From positions 5,152,209 to 5,216,208 of the forward strand of contig JAJEKV010000036.1 of the NCBI GenBank assembly GCA_021234155.1: a stretch of 64,000 bases of DNA, given 5' to 3'. The position numbers were made by a program, and so were the translations under genes. Shown here in pieces: positions 46,671-59,661 of the stretch; the stretch's first letter is position 1; each line of letters opens with the position of its first letter. This DNA comes from Isoetes taiwanensis. Its lineage: Eukaryota > Streptophyta > Lycopodiopsida > Isoetales > Isoetaceae. The notes beneath the pieces were generated by a model. That model was not told where the DNA came from, ran no database searches, and saw only the letters and a list, made by a program, of their open reading frames with translations.

Positions 46671-49025
46671 AATAAAACTTCGACCTCCATAGCGTAAACC
46701 CTACAATAACCTAGCAACGCATAGGGGTTTCACGTTTTGGAGGCCATACCGGCCGATTGGACGGGATCTTGCCCAATGTCATGAGGTAGTGGGAGGCGTT
46801 GGCGCCCGGATGACCGGAGCCCTAAAACCTGCAGAAGAAGTTTGACCCAAAGGTCCTCTCGGAGGGTCCCCGGCCCGACGGGCAACTCTCCCACCGGGCG
46901 TGATCACGACTCGCTGTTGGACTGAGAAACATCGACATAACCCCCGAGACCAAGTTTCTTGGGCGAAAGACCACCCACTCCCGGAAGCACCAAAGTAGCT
47001 CATATCCAACACGTTCAGAGTGAATTGGCCTTAGCGGAGGTCACGAGAATCTGCCATGTAGAGGGTTCGTGTTTCTTTTGCTGCAAAAATGACCGTAAAC
47101 TTGGTCCCTAGGGTAATTTCACCACTTGGACGACATGGCAAGTCAAATCTCCATTCAGGGGCCTTTGTACTTGCCCGACGACAAAACACTTGGGTTTCTA
47201 CGATTAATTGCGTGACACTTTCGCGGTTTTATACGTTCTCCGGGCCGGATCTTGAATTTTTTTTGAGCACCTTTCGAAGCAAGTTACTTGAATGGAGAAT
47301 TCAACGGTGGGATAGGGAAACCGTGTTGAGAAGGGAGGCATTGGCATTTGCCCTCCAAAATGGGCCTTGCTGGTAGGAAATCACGCGCCGGTAAAATCCA
47401 AACCCCATTTAAATGGAGTTTCTATTGTTTGGGTTTTCAGCTGCGGCTTCTCGACCATGTCTCAAGTGCAACCGAATAAAACTTCGACCTCCATAACGTA
47501 AACCCTACAATAACCTAGCAACCCACGGGGTTTACGTTTTTGGAGGCCATACCTGGTCGAGTTGGACCAGGATCTTGCACAATGTCATGAGGTAGTGGGA
47601 GGGCATTGGCCCCGGATGATGGAGCCCTAAAACCTTCGAGGAGAAGTTCGACCCAAAGGTCCTCTGGAGGGTCCCGGCCACGGGCGGGCAACTCTCCCAC
47701 CCCGAACTGTGATCACGACTCGCCCAGCGGACTCGAAACATCGACATTACCACGGAGACCAAGTTTTAGGTGGGCGAAGACCACCCTGCTCCCGGAAGCG
47801 CCAAAGTAGCTCATTTCCAACACGTTAAGTAGTGAATTGGCCTTAGCGGAGGGTGCGAGAATCTTTGCCATGTAGAGGGTTAGTGTTTCTTTTGCTGCAA
47901 AAAATGGCCAGGTGTAACTTGGTCCCTAGGGTAATTTTGGCTGTTTGGACGACATGGCGAAAGTCAAATCTCCATTCAGGGGCCTTTGTATGCTTGCCCG
48001 ACGACAAAACACTTGGTTTTTCTACAAATCATTTGCGGGACACTTTCTAGGTTTGATATGTTCTCACAGGCCCGATCTTGAATTTTTTGAGCACGCTTTC
48101 GAAGCAAGTTACTTGAATGGAGAATTCAGCGGTTAGGATAGGAAGCGTGTGTTCGGGAAGGGAGGCATTGGCATTTGCCCTCGGGAGGAACAGCTTGGTA
48201 GGAAAGCACGCCTCGGTAAATCCAAACCCCATTTTGTCCGGTTTCTATTGCCCACGGTTTTCAAGCTGCGGCTTCGACCATGTCTCAAGTGCAAGCGGAT
48301 AAAACTTCGACCTCCATAGCGTAAACCCTACAATAACCTAGCAACCCACGGGGTTTCACGTTTTGGAGGCCATACCTAGGGACCAGGGATCTTGCCTAAT
48401 GTCATGAGGTAGTGGGGGGGGCATTGGCGCCCGGATGGCGGAGCCCTAAAACCTTCGAGGAAGAAGTTCGACCCAATGGTCCTCTGGAGGGTCCACGGCC
48501 GCGACGGGCAACTCTCCCACCCGGGCTGTGATCGACTCGCCCAGCGGACTCGAAACATCGACATTACCACAGGGAGACCAAGTTTAGGTAGGCGAGAAGA
48601 CCACCCTGCTCCCGAGCGCCAAAGTAGCTCATGTCCAACACGTTAAGTAGTGGGTGGCCTTAGCGGAGGGTGAGAATCTTTGCCATGTAGAGGTTTAGTG
48701 TTTCTTTTCTTTGCAAAAAAATGGCCAGTGTAACTTGGTTCCTAGGGTAATTTCTGTTTTGGACGACATGGCGAAGTCAAATATCCATTAGGGGCCTTTA
48801 TGCTTTGCCCGAGCGACAAAACACTTGGGTTTCTACGCGGTCATTGCCGGGGACACTTTCTGCGGTTTTATCGTTCTCGGACGGATCTTGAATTTTTGAG
48901 CTGCTTTCGAAGCAAGTTACTTGAATGGAGAATTCAGCGGTCGGATAGGAAGCCGGGTTCGGGAAGGGAGGCATTGGCATTTGCCCTCGGGAGAACTGCT
49001 TGGTAGGAAAGCACCCTCGGTAACC
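46671..49025 (+). repeat. Three direct copies of an 810-bp unit
   Basis: Copies begin at 46671, 47475 and 48298 (spacings 804 and 823 bp); the third ends about 80 bp early at the minisatellite. Each begins AATAAAACTTCGACCTCCAT and contains a TTACGTTTTGGAGGCC block. Similar open frames recur in the copies (with SKLLEWRIQR and REALAFAL), but their frames differ between units and no family is recognised, so I do not call a gene. A partial unit (about 46580-46670) precedes the first copy. Confidence 0.8.
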
Positions 49026-49054
49026 TTTGTGATGTCGGATTAATCACGGGGTGC

Positions 49055-50455
49055 GGCCACCTATAGGCTCCAGCGTGCCACCTAGGCTCCAACATGCCAC
49101 GTGGGCTCCAACATGCCACCTGGGCTCCAACATGCCACGTGGGCTCCAACATGCCACCTACGCTCCAACATGCCATGTGGGCTCCAACATGCCACCTAGC
49201 ATGCCACCTAGGCTCCAACATGCCACACGGGCTCAAGCGTACTCGTGAGCTCCAACATGCCAAGTTGGCTCCAACGTGCCACCTAGGCTCAAGCATGCCA
49301 AGGTGGCTCAAATATGCCACCTAGGCTCCAACATGCCACCACATATGGCTTCAACATGCCACGTAGGCTCCATGGGTCAAACATGCCACCTAGGTCCAAC
49401 ATGCCACATGGGCTCCTACATGCCAACGTGAAACCAACATGCCACATGAGCTCCAACATGCCACGTGAGCTCCAACATGCCAAGTTGGCTCCAGCGTGCC
49501 ACCTAGGATCAAGCATGCCAAGGTGGCTCAAATATGCCACCTAGGCTCCAACATGCCACACAGGCTTCAACATGCCATGTGAAACCAACATGCCAACTAG
49601 GCTTCAGCATGCCGCGTGGGCTCCAACATGCCACCTAGGCTCCAACATGCCACCTAGGCTCCAACATGCCACATAGGCTCAAACATGACAAGGTGGCTCA
49701 AACATGCCACCTAGCCTCCAACATGCCGTCATGGCTCCTAACATGCCATCTAGGCTCTAACATGGCACCTTGGCTCTAACATGCCACCTAGGCTCAAACA
49801 TGCCAAGGTGGCATAAACATGTGGAAGATGGCTCAAACATGTAAGATGGCTCAAACATGCCATGTGGCTCCAACATGCCACCTAGGCTCCAACATGCAAG
49901 GTGGCCCAAGCATGCCACTTAGGCTCCAATATGCCACCTAGGATAAAACATGCCAAGGTGGGTGGAAACATACCCTGTGGGCTCCAACATGCCAAGGTGG
50001 CTCAAACATGCCATCTAGGCTCCAACATGCCACCTTGGCTAAAACATACCAAAGTGGCTCCAACATGCCCACAGCGGGCTCCAACATGCCACCTAGGCTC
50101 CAACATGCCAAGGTGGCTCACACCTCCAGCGAGGCTACAACATGCCATCTAGGCTCCAATGTGCCACCTAGGCTCCAACATGCCCAGGGGGCTCCAACAT
50201 GCCACCTAGGCTCCAACATGCCACCTAGGCTCAAACATGCCAAGGGACTCAAACATGCCATCTAGGCTCCAACATGCCACCTAGGCTCAAACATGCCAAG
50301 GTAGCCCAAACATGCCATGTGGGCTCCAACATGCCACCTAGGCTCCAACATGCCAAGGTGGCTCGGGGCATCTCTCAAGGTGGCTCAAACATGCCCACCT
50401 AGGCTCCAACATGACAAGGTGGCTCAAACATGCCAAGGTGGCTCAAACATGTCTA
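49055..50455. repeat. 19-bp minisatellite, about 1.4 kb
   Basis: The unit is close to GGCTCCAACATGCCACCTA, repeated around seventy times with variants CAAGGT, CACGTG and CATCTA at its end. Since 19 is not a multiple of 3, three units give a 57-base, 19-residue period readable in all frames; the resulting open frames on both strands (with LQHATWAPTCHLGSNMP) are a consequence of the repeat and not genes. Confidence 0.9.
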
Positions 50456-53400
50456 TCAAAATGCCAAGAATAACAACTTTTTCAAGTCCTTCTTTGCAAA
50501 ACCTCATTATGTATTTCTCTACCCTTGTCTATAGCTTTGCCAGCAAGCTTTCAAATAACATGTAAATATACTTGATGCTCCGGGGCAATACCTTCTAAGC
50601 GCATTTGATCAAAACAACTGAAGTGCTTTTGACCAAATCCATAGTCAACATATCATGAAATAAATGCAGTCCAACGGACTACATTTTAGATCATGCGACT
50701 TGCTAAAATTGGTTTCAGCTTTTGTAAAGTGAACCACACTTGGCATATATGTCAACAAAAATCCGACCAATATAAGGTTCTCTTTAGGGCCTTTATGAGC
50801 AATTCAGGTTGTATCTCGACCCTTTATTTCCATGTTGGCAAGAACTTTTAAGCGCAAACTAATGTGACAACCACATTAGATTTATGGGAATCTCTAACAA
50901 CTATATTTTATTTTTATAACTAAGCATCTCATCAACGTAGAGATGGGCCAACATGAATGGCTTGGATTTGATCCAAGTCCTCTCATTCTCTTGGCCCATC
51001 TGTTTCCATGCTTGCCTTTGTTTTGACTACTCTGCATTGGCTCGACTCTACCGACGATTTCCCAGCTCCGGCTATGGTGCTCCAACGATGCATGCCCTTA
51101 TCTCTTGCATGTCGACCTAGAAAAGAATGCCTACATGCCTCCAACCATTTTGTTAACTCTGGGCATTGCTTCAAGTCTAAGCCCAAGAAAAGGCGATAAA
51201 CAGCGGTCTGTGAAAAGCCCCAAAAGTAGTTGACACTTCGTTCACATGGTTGCAGCGGTTTGTTCCTAGATCAGAGCGAGATTTGCTTAGCAAAGCGACA
51301 AGGAAAAAACAATGGCGGCTTCGGCAATTTTCTTCATATCTCTTTGCATTTTACGCGATTGTAGCTCCTTCTGCTTCAAATCGGCGGTCGACTAACCGCG
51401 ACTTATTCAGATCAATTTTATCCTTCAATCCTCTATACAAACCTTAATGGTTTAACAAGTTGAAAATAATTTGTAGCATAGGTTTTTTAGTCAAAATGAA
51501 TGGACCCAGATTTCATGCGGATGAGCGGTTCGGATTGTGATCCTTGTAGTATGACCCTATTTGTCCCCACTTTTCCCGCCTTGGTCATCGCTAAACATCT
51601 CCCTCCAGACTCACGGTGACATCTTTTCCTTATGGCATTCTTTTCCTTCCGGGCTATGGCGACTTCTTTCTTTTCCTCCTTTCCTTACGCTAGCTCTGGC
51701 GACCTCTTACGTTTTCTTTTGGTTATGGCGAGGGTTGGCCTTAATGGCCTTGCTTGTTTTGAATATGGCGAGTCCATGGAGTCCCTATTACGGAAGAAAG
51801 TCTTCTTACGGCATGACCATTTAGAGATTTGTTTCTTTCAAAGGCGGGGCTGGCGGATTTGCAAGCCTTGCAGCGGCAAGCGAAGATGTTGGCTTGGTGG
51901 TAGGGTTCTTATGTCTCTGCTGATTTGGGCCTATATTATATCTTTGTAGATTTAGTCGGCATGTTTTGATTCCATAGCGAGGTTCTAAATCGTCCCTTTT
52001 CCATATAGCCCGAACAAGACTTGAATTTGAAAATTTGATCCTCTTCCGGTGCACTTTAGCAATTTTGAAATATTGTATACTCTGAGCTCAATTTGCATAG
52101 TCGATTTACGCAAATAATGTTATGCGGCATGTTTGGAGAAAACCACATTGAAGATCGAAGTATCATATAAAGGGCTGAGTTACGACAAAATGAAGTAGTT
52201 GCAAGCTCATCCTCAAAATTGCATCCATAAAACCTTTAGCGGTTGTTTCTAAATTTGCTTGACATGATTTTTGCATGAGTTCTTCTTGTTTTTCGTTGTT
52301 TTTACCGGAAACACTGCTTTAGGGACAAATGAACATCGACTTCTCTAAGCGTGACAAAGGACTATCTGTTTGTGGCACACAAATAATCTGACTTAGTAGA
52401 TGAAGCTTGGTCTTTCTTTTCTCCTTCTCGTTGATTTGTGTTTGTTCTTTTACAATTCATCCTTTTTTACGGGTTCATCCTTTTCTTATCGGGTTACCTT
52501 GATCTTTATATGGGAGATCTTGCTTAAGCTTCATGCCCTCTTTATTAGAACTCAATAGGAGTCAGAAAAATAAGAAAAATGAAGTTAGAGATGGCGGATT
52601 GAAGACATATCTGACTTAGGAACATGGTCATCAAGTTTGAAATGTGCTCATTTGTTGGGATCTAATTCTATTCATTGTTGTTTTTTTGAGCTCACGGTCT
52701 GCGATTGAAGCGGTGCATTTATAAACTTTGATAGATTATTGAAGTGTAAAAGCGTTGCCTAGAATAAACCTTTGGCAATTCAATTTTCAATAGTGTAATC
52801 TCTACATTTCAAAGGAAATTTCGATGTAGATTTGGAGCGAATTCAAATCATAATTTGATAATCTTGAGTTTGTATTCATTTTATTTGCATTCAAAAAGAT
52901 TCTTGCTCCATATTTTAAGTAAATGATGTATTTTTCCTTTTAGTAAGATTGTGTTTTCAAAAGATGTAGATTGAAATTATCAATAGCCAAAAAACAAAAA
53001 AATAAAAGCGGTTTTTTTTTTTAAAGATGAGTGCCACGTGTCAATATTTGATTAGTTACAAAGATGTCTAAAAGCGGGTTTTTTTTTAAATATGAGTGCC
53101 ACGTGTCAGTATTTGATTAGTGGACCAAACATGTTATTTTTGTAAATTCAAAAAAGTCCACGAATATGTTTTTTCATTTTGGAAACAACAGCTAATTTAA
53201 GAAAATAACGTGTCTACTTTCTAATAGCTATATATAATACATATTTTAAAAATTCAATATAGCATAAAAAACAATAGCAAGATTTTAGTAACACATGTGG
53301 TACTCTGTTAAATAACATGTAACTATTTTTAAAAACAACATGTAACTATTTTTAAAAACAATCTTACTTTCACGTTGTAATTTAGCTTTTCACGTGTGGT

Positions 53401-53730
53401 AATATCGAGACCCACACATGTAAATTTTGAAGATAAACAATGAATGGTTCCATCAAAAAACAATAGTGAAGGAAAAAAATACACGTTGACAAAAAATCAC
53501 AAAAACTACGTCAATTTTTCCTACGCGTGGATTTTTCTGCCAAAAGACCACCGTGGAAAATTTACGCCAAAAAACCAACATCTCTTTGTGCAAATCAGGA
53601 TAAGCGGGCCGCGTGGACTTTTTGGGGCGTGGACTTTTAAAACAACAAGCATGGGGCCATTCTAGTCTGGTGTTGGATGTTTTTGGCATAAAAGATCAAT
53701 TTTTGAAAATACTTAGCCCTACAACATAAA
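50456..53730. other. Non-coding remainder of the segment interrupting chromovirus II
   Basis: No gene is supported. 51561-51949 has overlapping hydrophobic frames without a recognised motif. At 53005-53120 a 70-bp segment containing GAGTGCCACGTGTCA and ATTTGATTAG is repeated twice. At 53320-53362 AACATGTAACTATTTTTAAAAAC is repeated twice (given here by its core CATGTAACTATTTTTAAA). Confidence 0.45.
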
Positions 53731-53734
53731 AACA

Positions 53735-55240
53735 AGGTATGCTGAGTTCTTGGAATAATCAATACACATCCTCCAAAAAGAGCCATCCTTTTTCTTAACA
53801 AAAGAATAGGGCGCGAAGAGGCCGAAACACTAGGTGTCCGAGATAAGAAACCTAGGTTGTTAACTCTGAGATTTGCTTCTTAAGCTCTGCCAACTCACGG
53901 GGACTCATGCGGTGCGGGGCCTTGTGGTAGGCTTAGTACACGGCTCTAAAAGCTATCTCACATTCTACCCCTCTAAAAAGGGAAGGAAGCTTTTGGATCT
54001 CGTCACAGGAAAAGATCACCAAATTCCCGAGGAGAAGATGTGATCCTTACGGCAATGTGTCGATTACTTGCCACGTTTGGCATCGACTCAATGGAGGCAA
54101 AGCGTAATGTATGAAGGAGTTTGTTCTTGCGTGAAACTTTATCTAAGCGCACGATGGATATAAAATTTTGCATAATAGGATTGAATGGATGCCTTTTATG
54201 AATTCACGAGGCTCCATTAAAATTTTGCGTTGAAATAACTTCGTTTCTCGCGATCGATGTTGGCTTTTGAGGATGCCAAGAATATACCAACAATGAGGTC
54301 ATATTTGCCAATATCCATCAACTCGGCACCCAAAGCAAGCTGGTGCACGGCAGCTTCACATCTTGAGATTGATCGTGACCATGAGTATATACGACCTTAC
54401 CAGGCTAGATAACAGGCCTGCGTCGGGACCTCAATGTTTCAAGTTGTAAGACTTAGGCCATTCTAGGAAAACAAAAAGGTATGGTAGCCTTCCCGTATCA
54501 TAAATTATAAAAAGGCTTCTTTATCTACTTGACCTATGGGTGAAGCACGGCCCTTGAGGCTGACTTTTCGGCATTGCGGTTTCTATAGCTCAAGGATATG
54601 AGGCGCTACCGCAGGTGTATGTGATGGGGAGCCTCCTCAACGAGGTTGTGTTGATTCAAGATCGTCCCAATCGAATTTCGATACATGGCCGGTGGGCCGG
54701 TCTGGCGAAAAGCTATAAGGACAGTGCGCATAAAGTGCGGGCGCGCCACACAGCAGCATCGTTATCACCGGCGAATTTCACCGGGCCTCTTTAGAGGAAT
54801 AGGCTGCAAAGAGGTTAGAACTTCCTTCACGACATTGATACCTTGCTCGGTAGTCTTTGAAGGTGACTTTCTTTTCTGGCTGACCATAAAGTTATTTGAG
54901 AGGGCCGGACTTGGCCGAAGTCTATAAAGGTGTGGATGGCGTGGAAATTTTGCAGAGTAAGGGTGAGGGGCTGTGAATATTGGATTCTTTAATTGTGTCC
55001 TCTTCCCCGAGGCTCAATGCTTTAGCCCTCACGGCCTCTGGCCCGATTTTGGGTCTATGGCCTTAACCATTAGATTTGATTGATAGAAGCCAACCCTTGA
55101 TGTAACCCTCCACACGCCCTCTTTTTCATTCATACCTGGTACATACGACCTCGGTAGCATAAAATTCGCCGATTGCCAAGCTGGGCGAGCATGCCCATGC
55201 TGCTCTAACCTATAGAAGGTGCAGAATTTATTTGGCATTT
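53735..55240 (-). pseudogene. Reverse transcriptase start, protease and gag remnant, chromovirus II
   Basis: The sequence matches the reverse complement of chromovirus I from about 24745 down to 23285. Landmarks are the complement of the reverse-transcriptase CIDY block near 53750, the protease GMEFLA region near 54280-54310, and the gag end near 55000-55150. Noise is much higher than in 38.7-43.4 kb. It stops at 55240 in mid-gag. Confidence 0.7.
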
Positions 55241-55244
55241 TAGG

Positions 55245-58200
55245 AAGTAGTGTGAAATTGCTCTCTCCCATGCATCTATATAAGCATTAATAAATTTGTT
55301 ATTCGCTTTGATGAACATTTTGCATCTCTTTAGAAATCCATTCTTGAATGTAATGAGGTAAACAATTCGTGCCAATGCATCCCATGTTCTTTTTTTCCCT
55401 TAATGCGTAACCACCATCCTGTATGGCCCTTGTTCTCGCATCAATCAAAGAATTTTCATATTCACACCTTCTGCACCATACTACTTTGTTGGAAGCCTCT
55501 TTATGACTTCCTTCTTTTTATAAAGCTACGAGCCACCCCTCCAATTGACACCTTACGCTTTAAGACAATTTGTTCTTCCTATTTCTTTGAACCTAATTTG
55601 ACATTCCCACCATACAAACCCTCGCCGATGAACATGTTCAACTCTACGAATTCTTTTTCCTATCTTCTTTTTGTCCAAAAAATCCATACAAATCCCGCAG
55701 ACTCAAAGATATTATGTCGATTATTCTCACAAAGCCATGTAAAGTGCAGATATGGACTCCCTCCAATGGCGAAATACTGCTGGAACCTTGGGATCTGTTC
55801 TCCTGGTATTGGGAAAGATTTGCTTTGATTAAAGGATAAGGTTGAATGCTTATCCCTTAAGATTTGACTCTCGCATGATTGCAAGAGAGACAACTTTTGC
55901 ATGTTCCTGCTCCTTCACCGCCACGCTTGTACATCATTTCGGCTTTTAAATCGGAGAGGCTGCTGAAAGATGACTTTGTAAAACCATATTGATTCCGTTT
56001 TGCAGCTTTTCCCTATTATACTTGGATGTCGGACCTACGTGAACACCCATTTCGCTATGCCTCAGATATCTCGGAACTTTAAAGAGACCTAACCAATGTG
56101 TGTTACATCTCTGCATTGACACATGAGAACTACTGAAATTCTTCTCCGCTGGGCCTCACAATTTCATATCTTCTTGCTAGTCTGTTGTTCTTGATTTTGC
56201 ATGTGCAATTGTACTCCCACTGTTCTATTCATATAGATGACACAGATACCCTCTCATACTTCTCAAACTTGATGAGTTCCATTTCATCAATTTTTATGTC
56301 AACTTCGATCACCATTGGGTTTCTTCAAATTTTATTAAGAAGTCATAATATTTGACAAGGAATTGTAAGAGACCCTGACTAGACCCAACTAAAGATTATT
56401 GCGTTCATTCATCCCAAATATATCCAGCAATCCTTGCCATTCTTATGCCTTGCATGGCTATGGAATTCTTATTCAACATAGATTGCATCTCCTATCGTCA
56501 AACACCATCTTTGTCCTATAGTACCCTTATTCTCAGCAATTTGTGAATTGTACTTTTTATGCCCATTCTTTTAAAATGCTTTATGGAATGGCTTGAATGA
56601 AGAGCACGTTAACCAAACTGCAATGCCCTACATCGTCCTGAAGCAGTCTATACATACGCCTCTTCTAGCTTCTATATATCTCTAATACCATCTTCTTTAG
56701 ACAAGAGTTGTAAGGTGGCCGAATCATGTCCACTATCTCCTTGTTGTTTGTTGCTAGGTTCTTCACTCGAAACCAAGATTGCTTCTAGTTTTGCCACATC
56801 TTGATTGGTCTTTCTAGTGCGTTTGAAACACACTTTGTGGTCGTGACCTTTGCATCCTGAATGCACCGGATCAAACCTCGTTCCTCTATCGCCTAAAGTT
56901 CTTCTTCCTCTCTTGCAAGCCAAGCTTGTCTTCTTCAAATTCTTTAACCTACCACTTTGAGCCCAAAGTTTGTTTTTTCGAAATCTTTCATCTTTTCCCT
57001 TAGCCACCCTTATTACCAATTTGGACTTGTCCATTCAGATCTCGAGAGTTCTTCTCCTCGAGGCCATCACTTTCCCTTTCCTTCATTATAGTCGGCACGA
57101 AGCGAGAAAAAAGAGGCAAGTTTAAGTTATAAACTCTCTTTGACAATTGGAAGCTAACCCCTCTCAAGAACCCGTAGATTCAATTTCAATGCCTTCACTG
57201 CTCTTTAATCCCTCCCAATATCCAAAGGAGGCCGAGTTACCATCACTACAAAATCCCGACTAAACTTGACCGTCCCAAAGCGATTTCTTATTATTTAACA
57301 TCCATCAATGCATATAAACTATCATCTGCCTAGATGTCGATACTTTTGAGCACACTAAGAGGCGCGTATGTCAAAGGTCTAAGTTCCAGTTTTTAGACCT
57401 CACTTCTGCGATTGAAGAGACTGGAAATATTCATGAGTCCCGGTTATTCTTGTCAACATCATTTGGAGCTTCTCTTGCGTGGATCACAACACTAATGAGG
57501 TGTATAGTTTGTTTAACACCACCAATTAGCGTTATGTGATCCCCGTATCCCGTCAAAATCTTGTTCTTGAAATTTGGTAAGGTGCATACTAAAATGGAAA
57601 AAGTCAATTCTTTTACAATCCATGCTTTTATACATTAAAGCAAATTCAAATTCCGATTTAAAAGCGACTGAGCTTATATTGGGATGAACTAAAGATCCCG
57701 GTTTATGAACTTAAGGCGATAAGCCTTGAAATGAAAGTGAGATATAAAGCTTGAACTTACACATTCAAATTTTGAATTGTAGAAGGGGAGGGAGGGGAAG
57801 CCCTGTATGGGCATGGCCTCTAAATAAAAATAGCGAAGATCGAGAATAGGAGACGAAAGCTTGGTATCCTACAAAAAAGCCAAAAACCATGTCCATCGGC
57901 AATGCGGGCCGCATGCTTTGATGCAAGTGATTTTTAGAGCCGCCACACATTTTATCCGGCAATCTCTAAAAACCCATTGCATTTAAAAGACGATGGCGAG
58001 CAATGTGTGATCCCCATTTTGAGGAATATTCCAATTAAATCTATAATTATGAGGAGTTTGGTATCCTACATGGCATGGGAAAAAAGGGAGCTTTAAATAT
58101 GAGGTGAATGGGTGATAGGGTATTACGTGATGAGCCGCAACAACACAATCAACAAGGTACATGGTGGATCTTTGGAAGTCACCTTTGTTGCACCTTGGTT

Positions 58201-59661
58201 GTTCCGCAAGCATTCATTAGTGGAGGCCAAAGATGTTCAACAACATTATAGCAACAAGGTTGAAATTCTCGCGACTGGATAGTGGCCGCTTGGCATGAAA
58301 CTACTATGGCATGAAGACTAGCTTGGGTTGCGCAATGTTTATCCTGTGTGAGACTATAAACATGAAGTGTGTCCGCATGATAGACATCTTAGGTTCTCCC
58401 ATTATTTTTCATATTTATAGCTGTTTTGGTGTTTTTAGAAAGGGTCAATATTGCCTTGCCTCCATGCATGATAGTTGTTCGGGGATTTGGAATGGTCATT
58501 CGTACCTGGTTTAACAAGAGATCGCTTACATCCTTTTTGTGTATATCTAACACTTTGTTGCATGATGTTGTACTTTGTTATACGCTAGTGACAAGCCAAG
58601 TGCAAAATCTGTGGTGACATGGAGGCATTTTGTATGTCAGGGATGTTGGATTACTATAAGAGAAGCCCCAGAAAGCTTCTAATTGGTTTTCCTTGGTTTT
58701 TCCCACACTATATAGAGGTCCCGGACCGCCGCCAAGCAATGGCACATGCAAGGAGTTCGCGACAATTAGAATCATCATGTATATTGAATTTTACAATGAC
58801 CATGTATATTGAATTTTATATAGTGAGACGCCGGATGGGCATTCATATCGTAATCATGTATATTGAATTTATATAGTGAGATGTCCGGATAGGCATTCAT
58901 TTCTCTATGTCTACTTCTCCCTCTTGGTTTTGAAAGTATGAATCATGATTCATTTCATATTCCCCTTGTTGAAAGCCCTCGAGTTGGTTAACGTCTCTCC
59001 ATGAAAATAATTTGGTGTACAAAAAGAAAGGGGTGTTTTTGCATTGGTTTGCAATCGCGGTTGCCAGCCTTGCTTGTTCAACCTACTTCAACGGTGGCAT
59101 CAACTACCTCTTTTTTACATCTTCCTTCTCCTCTCAGATTTACAAGGCAGCCCGATAAACGCCATGCTTACAGCCCAAAATTTTGCACTATTTTGAACCC
59201 CCAACAAGGCATTTCTACAATCTTAAAATTGAAAGCCTCAACAAGGCAGCCGACAAACATGATCTCTACATCCTAAAAATTTGGTATATTTTGAAAACCC
59301 AAAGGACCTTATAGCCTTTTATTGTTGGGTGAAGAGGTAAGAGAGAGTCTACAATGGCTTTAGCATTTAAAATCCCGACAAACTTGAAGCTTGCAACATT
59401 TGTCGCCCCGGATGTAAAATGTAAAATGAGGGTAGTCTACATGAATAAAATCTTGGGCGTAAAAATAAGGTTAAGGGTAGGGGTAAATTGTGTAGACTTA
59501 GACTTATATAAAAGTATGGAATCGAAAGTATTACCTCGGCTTTCACAATACAGGACCATATACATAGGGGTTTCTATGGAGGGCAAGTTGTATACATAGG
59601 TTTCTCCCCGACTGATGCACATGCCATATGCCCCTAACGTGAGGTGAACCCCGAATTTCAT
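55245..59661. mobile_element. Second copy of element A, right part
   Basis: This matches 8131-12572 in order and orientation. It begins in the middle of element A and runs to the element's right end near 59653 (GTGAACCCC followed by AATTTCAT). The two copies share the flanking sequence but differ by many small indels and CAG/CTG changes. Confidence 0.85.
55460..57090 (-). pseudogene. Second copy of the broken element protein
   Basis: Counterpart of the 7764-10020 protein, present from its coiled-coil part (57034-56672, containing KDERFRKNKLWA and LQLLSKEDGIRDI) to the CxxC and LH-motif region (55902-55460). Frame breaks fall at different places from the first copy, so each copy helps to identify errors in the other. 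Confidence 0.5.

Larger units (their letters stand above)
38761..55240 (-). mobile_element. Chromovirus II, minus strand, interrupted and truncated
   Basis: This is the same family as chromovirus I. From the 3' end: LTR 38761-40363, polypurine tract, chromodomain and integrase tail, integrase, RNase H and reverse transcriptase up to about 43470. Then comes about 10.3 kb of unrelated repeats, after which reverse-transcriptase N-terminus, protease and gag resume at about 53735 and run to 55240. About 145 bp of reverse transcriptase (matching 24745-24890 of chromovirus I) is missing at the break, so this is not a clean insertion. At 55240 the element stops inside gag at the duplicated block. The 38.7-43.4 kb part is much cleaner than chromovirus I. 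Confidence 0.8.

Noticed and set aside
45701-48302. Similar short proteins repeated in the 810-bp units
   Set aside because: Their frames shift between copies and no motif is recognised, so conservation reflects DNA duplication.
43470-49025. Hammerhead ribozyme of a retrozyme in the tandem units
   Set aside because: I looked for the conserved CUGAUGA and GAAA core arrangement and did not find it.
49055-50455. Possible CRISPR-like array
   Set aside because: Repeats are directly adjacent without unique spacers and the genome is a plant.
49051-50565. Several long open frames on both strands
   Set aside because: They are by-products of the 19-bp repeat, which has few stops in any frame.
51561-51949. 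Overlapping hydrophobic frames that could be a membrane protein
   Set aside because: Two frames are equally open, composition is T-rich and no family is recognised.
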